This document shows, one piece after another, positions 62,421 through 64,000 of a stretch of DNA of 64,000 nucleotides. Position 1 is the stretch's first letter, and each line of letters opens with the position of its first letter. The position numbers and the translations under genes are program-made. The DNA comes from Erpobdella octoculata (taxonomy: Eukaryota > Annelida > Clitellata > Hirudinida > Erpobdellidae). The stretch covers positions 38,667,820 to 38,731,819 of the forward strand of contig OZ022238.1 of NCBI GenBank assembly GCA_963978895.1, given 5' to 3'. Under the pieces are notes generated by a model, which worked only from the letters and a program-made list of their open reading frames with translations, ran no database searches and was not told the DNA's origin.

Positions 62421-63297
62421 GTGAAATGGTTGAAATAGTAATTACAAAATATGCCGCGAATATCAACGGACAGCAACGGACATGTAAATCTAAAAAAAAA
62501 CCTGTAATTATTTGTCTGACTGTTCAATATACATCTCATATCTACTGAAGCAATCTGAACAAACTTGGGCATGAAGGTAGTTGTTATAGTAGAAAAGATT
62601 ATATGGGTTTTAAAAAATTTACGTTTTATGGTCAAAAACCTCTTTTGGGCATTATTGCACAACTTCCAGGACCACAATATGTTGAAATGTCTAACAAAAT
62701 TATATTAAAAATAATAATTTGTTAGAAATGCTTTGTTATTCCGATAATTTTTTTAAATTAAAAATCTAGAAAAAAAATTTTACGCAAAGCAGTTTATGTT
62801 TCGTATATTTCAGAATTGCAATTATTTCTATCGCCAACGCATAGGCTATTTTAACTGTGTATTAATACACAAAGTGTGTATCTTTAAAAAAATTCGTGCA
62901 TTTTTAAATTTGAAATTGTGTATTATTAAATATTTTATATTTTAATATTGTTAATTTTCGATTGCATTTTTAACATTTTAAACCCAATAACAATTATTAA
63001 TTAGTGCGAAAACATCAATTTAGATAGCAATGAAATATAACTTGTCTTGTATTTTTTTCAAATAACGGTATTCTAAAAATAGATCTATATAGTACCTATT
63101 TACTTAAATTCACTTTTTGTTTTTCGACTTCTCGTGAGTCATGAGCGCACGCATTCTTCTGCACTGCATCGTCATCGTCTACTGCGCAATGCTTATAAGT
63201 ATTAAATAATTTTATATTTAGGAAATTTATGTTTATAAATAATTATTTATAAATAATTTTACTTACTTTACAACACAAACTAGTATAAAATTTTATT
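62421..63297. other. AT-rich intergenic or element-body sequence
   Basis: Nothing coding is supported. The minus-strand open frame at 62408-62677 has no domain. Confidence 0.4.
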
Positions 63298-63358
63298 ATG
63301 AAGCGTGCTAAAGCACCCCAAAAAATAGACGATTTATTTTTGGAAAGGGGACAAAAAG
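63298..63358 (+). CDS. Possible 5' coding exon (transposase-like N-terminus)
   Basis: ATG AAG CGT GCT ... encodes MKRAKAPQKIDDLFLERGQK and is followed by GTACCT, a possible donor in phase 1. Basic M-K-R starts followed by an I-x-x-F-F-like patch are common at the N-terminus of hAT/ZMYM-type transposases and their domesticated relatives. The two bases before the ATG are TT, a weak context, and no second exon lies in view before the LINE at 63488. Tentative. Confidence 0.25.
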
Positions 63359-63487
63359 GTACCTTAACTAATATTCGTCAATCATCATTCATCAATATGA
63401 AAAAATTACACATTAGATAATAGAAAAGAGTTTTTCAACTTTTCTCCTATTAAACTATGAAATTGTAGAATAATGTTTTTCCTTAGA

Positions 63488-64000
63488 AAGTAACTTTTTT
63501 TTTTTTTTTTTTTTTTATATTTACAAATTTATTTATAAAAAAATCACAATTTCGACAAAAAACAAATAAGGGGCAACAGAAAAAGAACAAATGTTCCTGC
63601 GAGACTGTAACCCTGTACATAAAATTGAAAAAAAAGTAAAAATTTACAAAAGAGCAAATATCTTCACTGAATTGGTATGAAGTCTTTCAAAGTCTTGTGC
63701 AGCAGGTAATTTTTCAGAGAAGCCTTGAATGAGCTGAGAGAACTTTTGTTGATGTCATGCGGCAGAGAATTCCAGATCTTAGGACCAACAAATTTTATCG
63801 AGTGCATTCCAAGCGTCGACCGGATCAATCCTGAACGGAAACAGTGTTTAGAACGCACAAAATGGTTGTGAACTTCTTCTGCTTTATAAAGGTGACTCGT
63901 TGAATATTGGGGTGAAAGATCATGTGCATACTTATACATGTAAATTGCTGATTGATATAGACAGACTTGATCAATTGTCAACAAATGGTTGTTTATCCGA
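63488..64000 (-). pseudogene. Non-LTR retrotransposon 3' end, running off the right edge
   Basis: On the minus strand an open frame from the right edge to 63664 encodes the C-terminal reverse-transcriptase tail: IYMYKYAHDLSPQY, NHFVRSKHCFRSGLIR, IKFVGPKIWNSLPHDI and SSFKASLKNYLL. The I-W-N-S-L-P block is diagnostic of CR1/L2/RTE-type LINEs. About 150 bp of 3' UTR follow, ending in an A-tail at about 63490-63517. The visible frame is intact and the tail long, suggesting a fairly young copy. Confidence 0.85.

Overview
This window is metazoan nuclear DNA: AT-rich, with spliced genes, long introns, non-LTR retrotransposons with CR1/L2-type reverse transcriptase remnants, tRNA-derived SINEs, hAT-like, Helitron-like and long-TIR DNA transposons, and very long microsatellites. 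The species cannot be named from sequence alone. The gene content (a sacsin co-chaperone with three repeats, an SH2/PH adaptor resembling DAPP1) and the L2-type LINE tail suggest an invertebrate animal. No bacterial, CRISPR or operon-like feature was seen.

Main gene. A sacsin-like gene occupies 17996-46340 on the + strand. I could join eight coding exons with consistent phases: 17996-18008, 18085-18176, 26524-26640, 30998-31145, 34139-34336, 35041-36429, 36505-45518 and 46050-46340. They encode about 3753 residues with three sacsin repeats (each with an Hsp90-like ATPase fold), a J domain with HPD, and a C-terminal HEPN-like region. No N-terminal ubiquitin-like domain is present. Introns 2 to 5 are filled with mobile elements.

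Second gene. Four short - strand exons at 61800-61900, 58303-58356, 53562-53722 and 53377-53464 join in phase. They encode the end of an SH2 domain and an essentially complete PH domain, best matched by DAPP1/Bam32. Its 5' exons lie beyond the right edge. A separate - strand exon at 8842-8964 encodes the first half of an SH2 domain and is in the wrong order to belong to this gene. A single-exon - strand ORF at 51851-52717 encodes a 288-residue protein with a signal peptide and no family I recognise.

Region by region. 1-8.8 kb: inverted minisatellite, microsatellites, SINE, tandem duplication, foldback element. 9-12.1 kb: two degenerate LINEs, the second ending in a 1.08-kb (GATT)n array to 13.2 kb. 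13.3-16.8 kb: minisatellites, SINEs, hAT-type transposase remnant. 17.8-46.3 kb: sacsin gene. Its introns carry a long-TIR element with a Ulp1-protease remnant (21.7-22.6 kb), a Helitron cluster (22.7-26.2 kb), two nested hAT-like elements (28.3-30.06 kb) and a LINE (31.4-33.7 kb). 46.3-51.8 kb: degenerate repeats and a polypurine tract. 51.8-61.9 kb: secreted-protein ORF and DAPP1-like gene with a fully delimited hAT element in an intron. 62-64 kb: second foldback copy and the 3' end of a LINE on the - strand.

I found no clearly new multi-gene system. The most useful leads are the hidden DAPP1-like gene, the secreted orphan protein, the nested hAT-like family with exact target duplications, the long-TIR/Ulp1 element, the Helitron-borne minisatellites, and a possible superfamily of 15-16 bp minisatellites.
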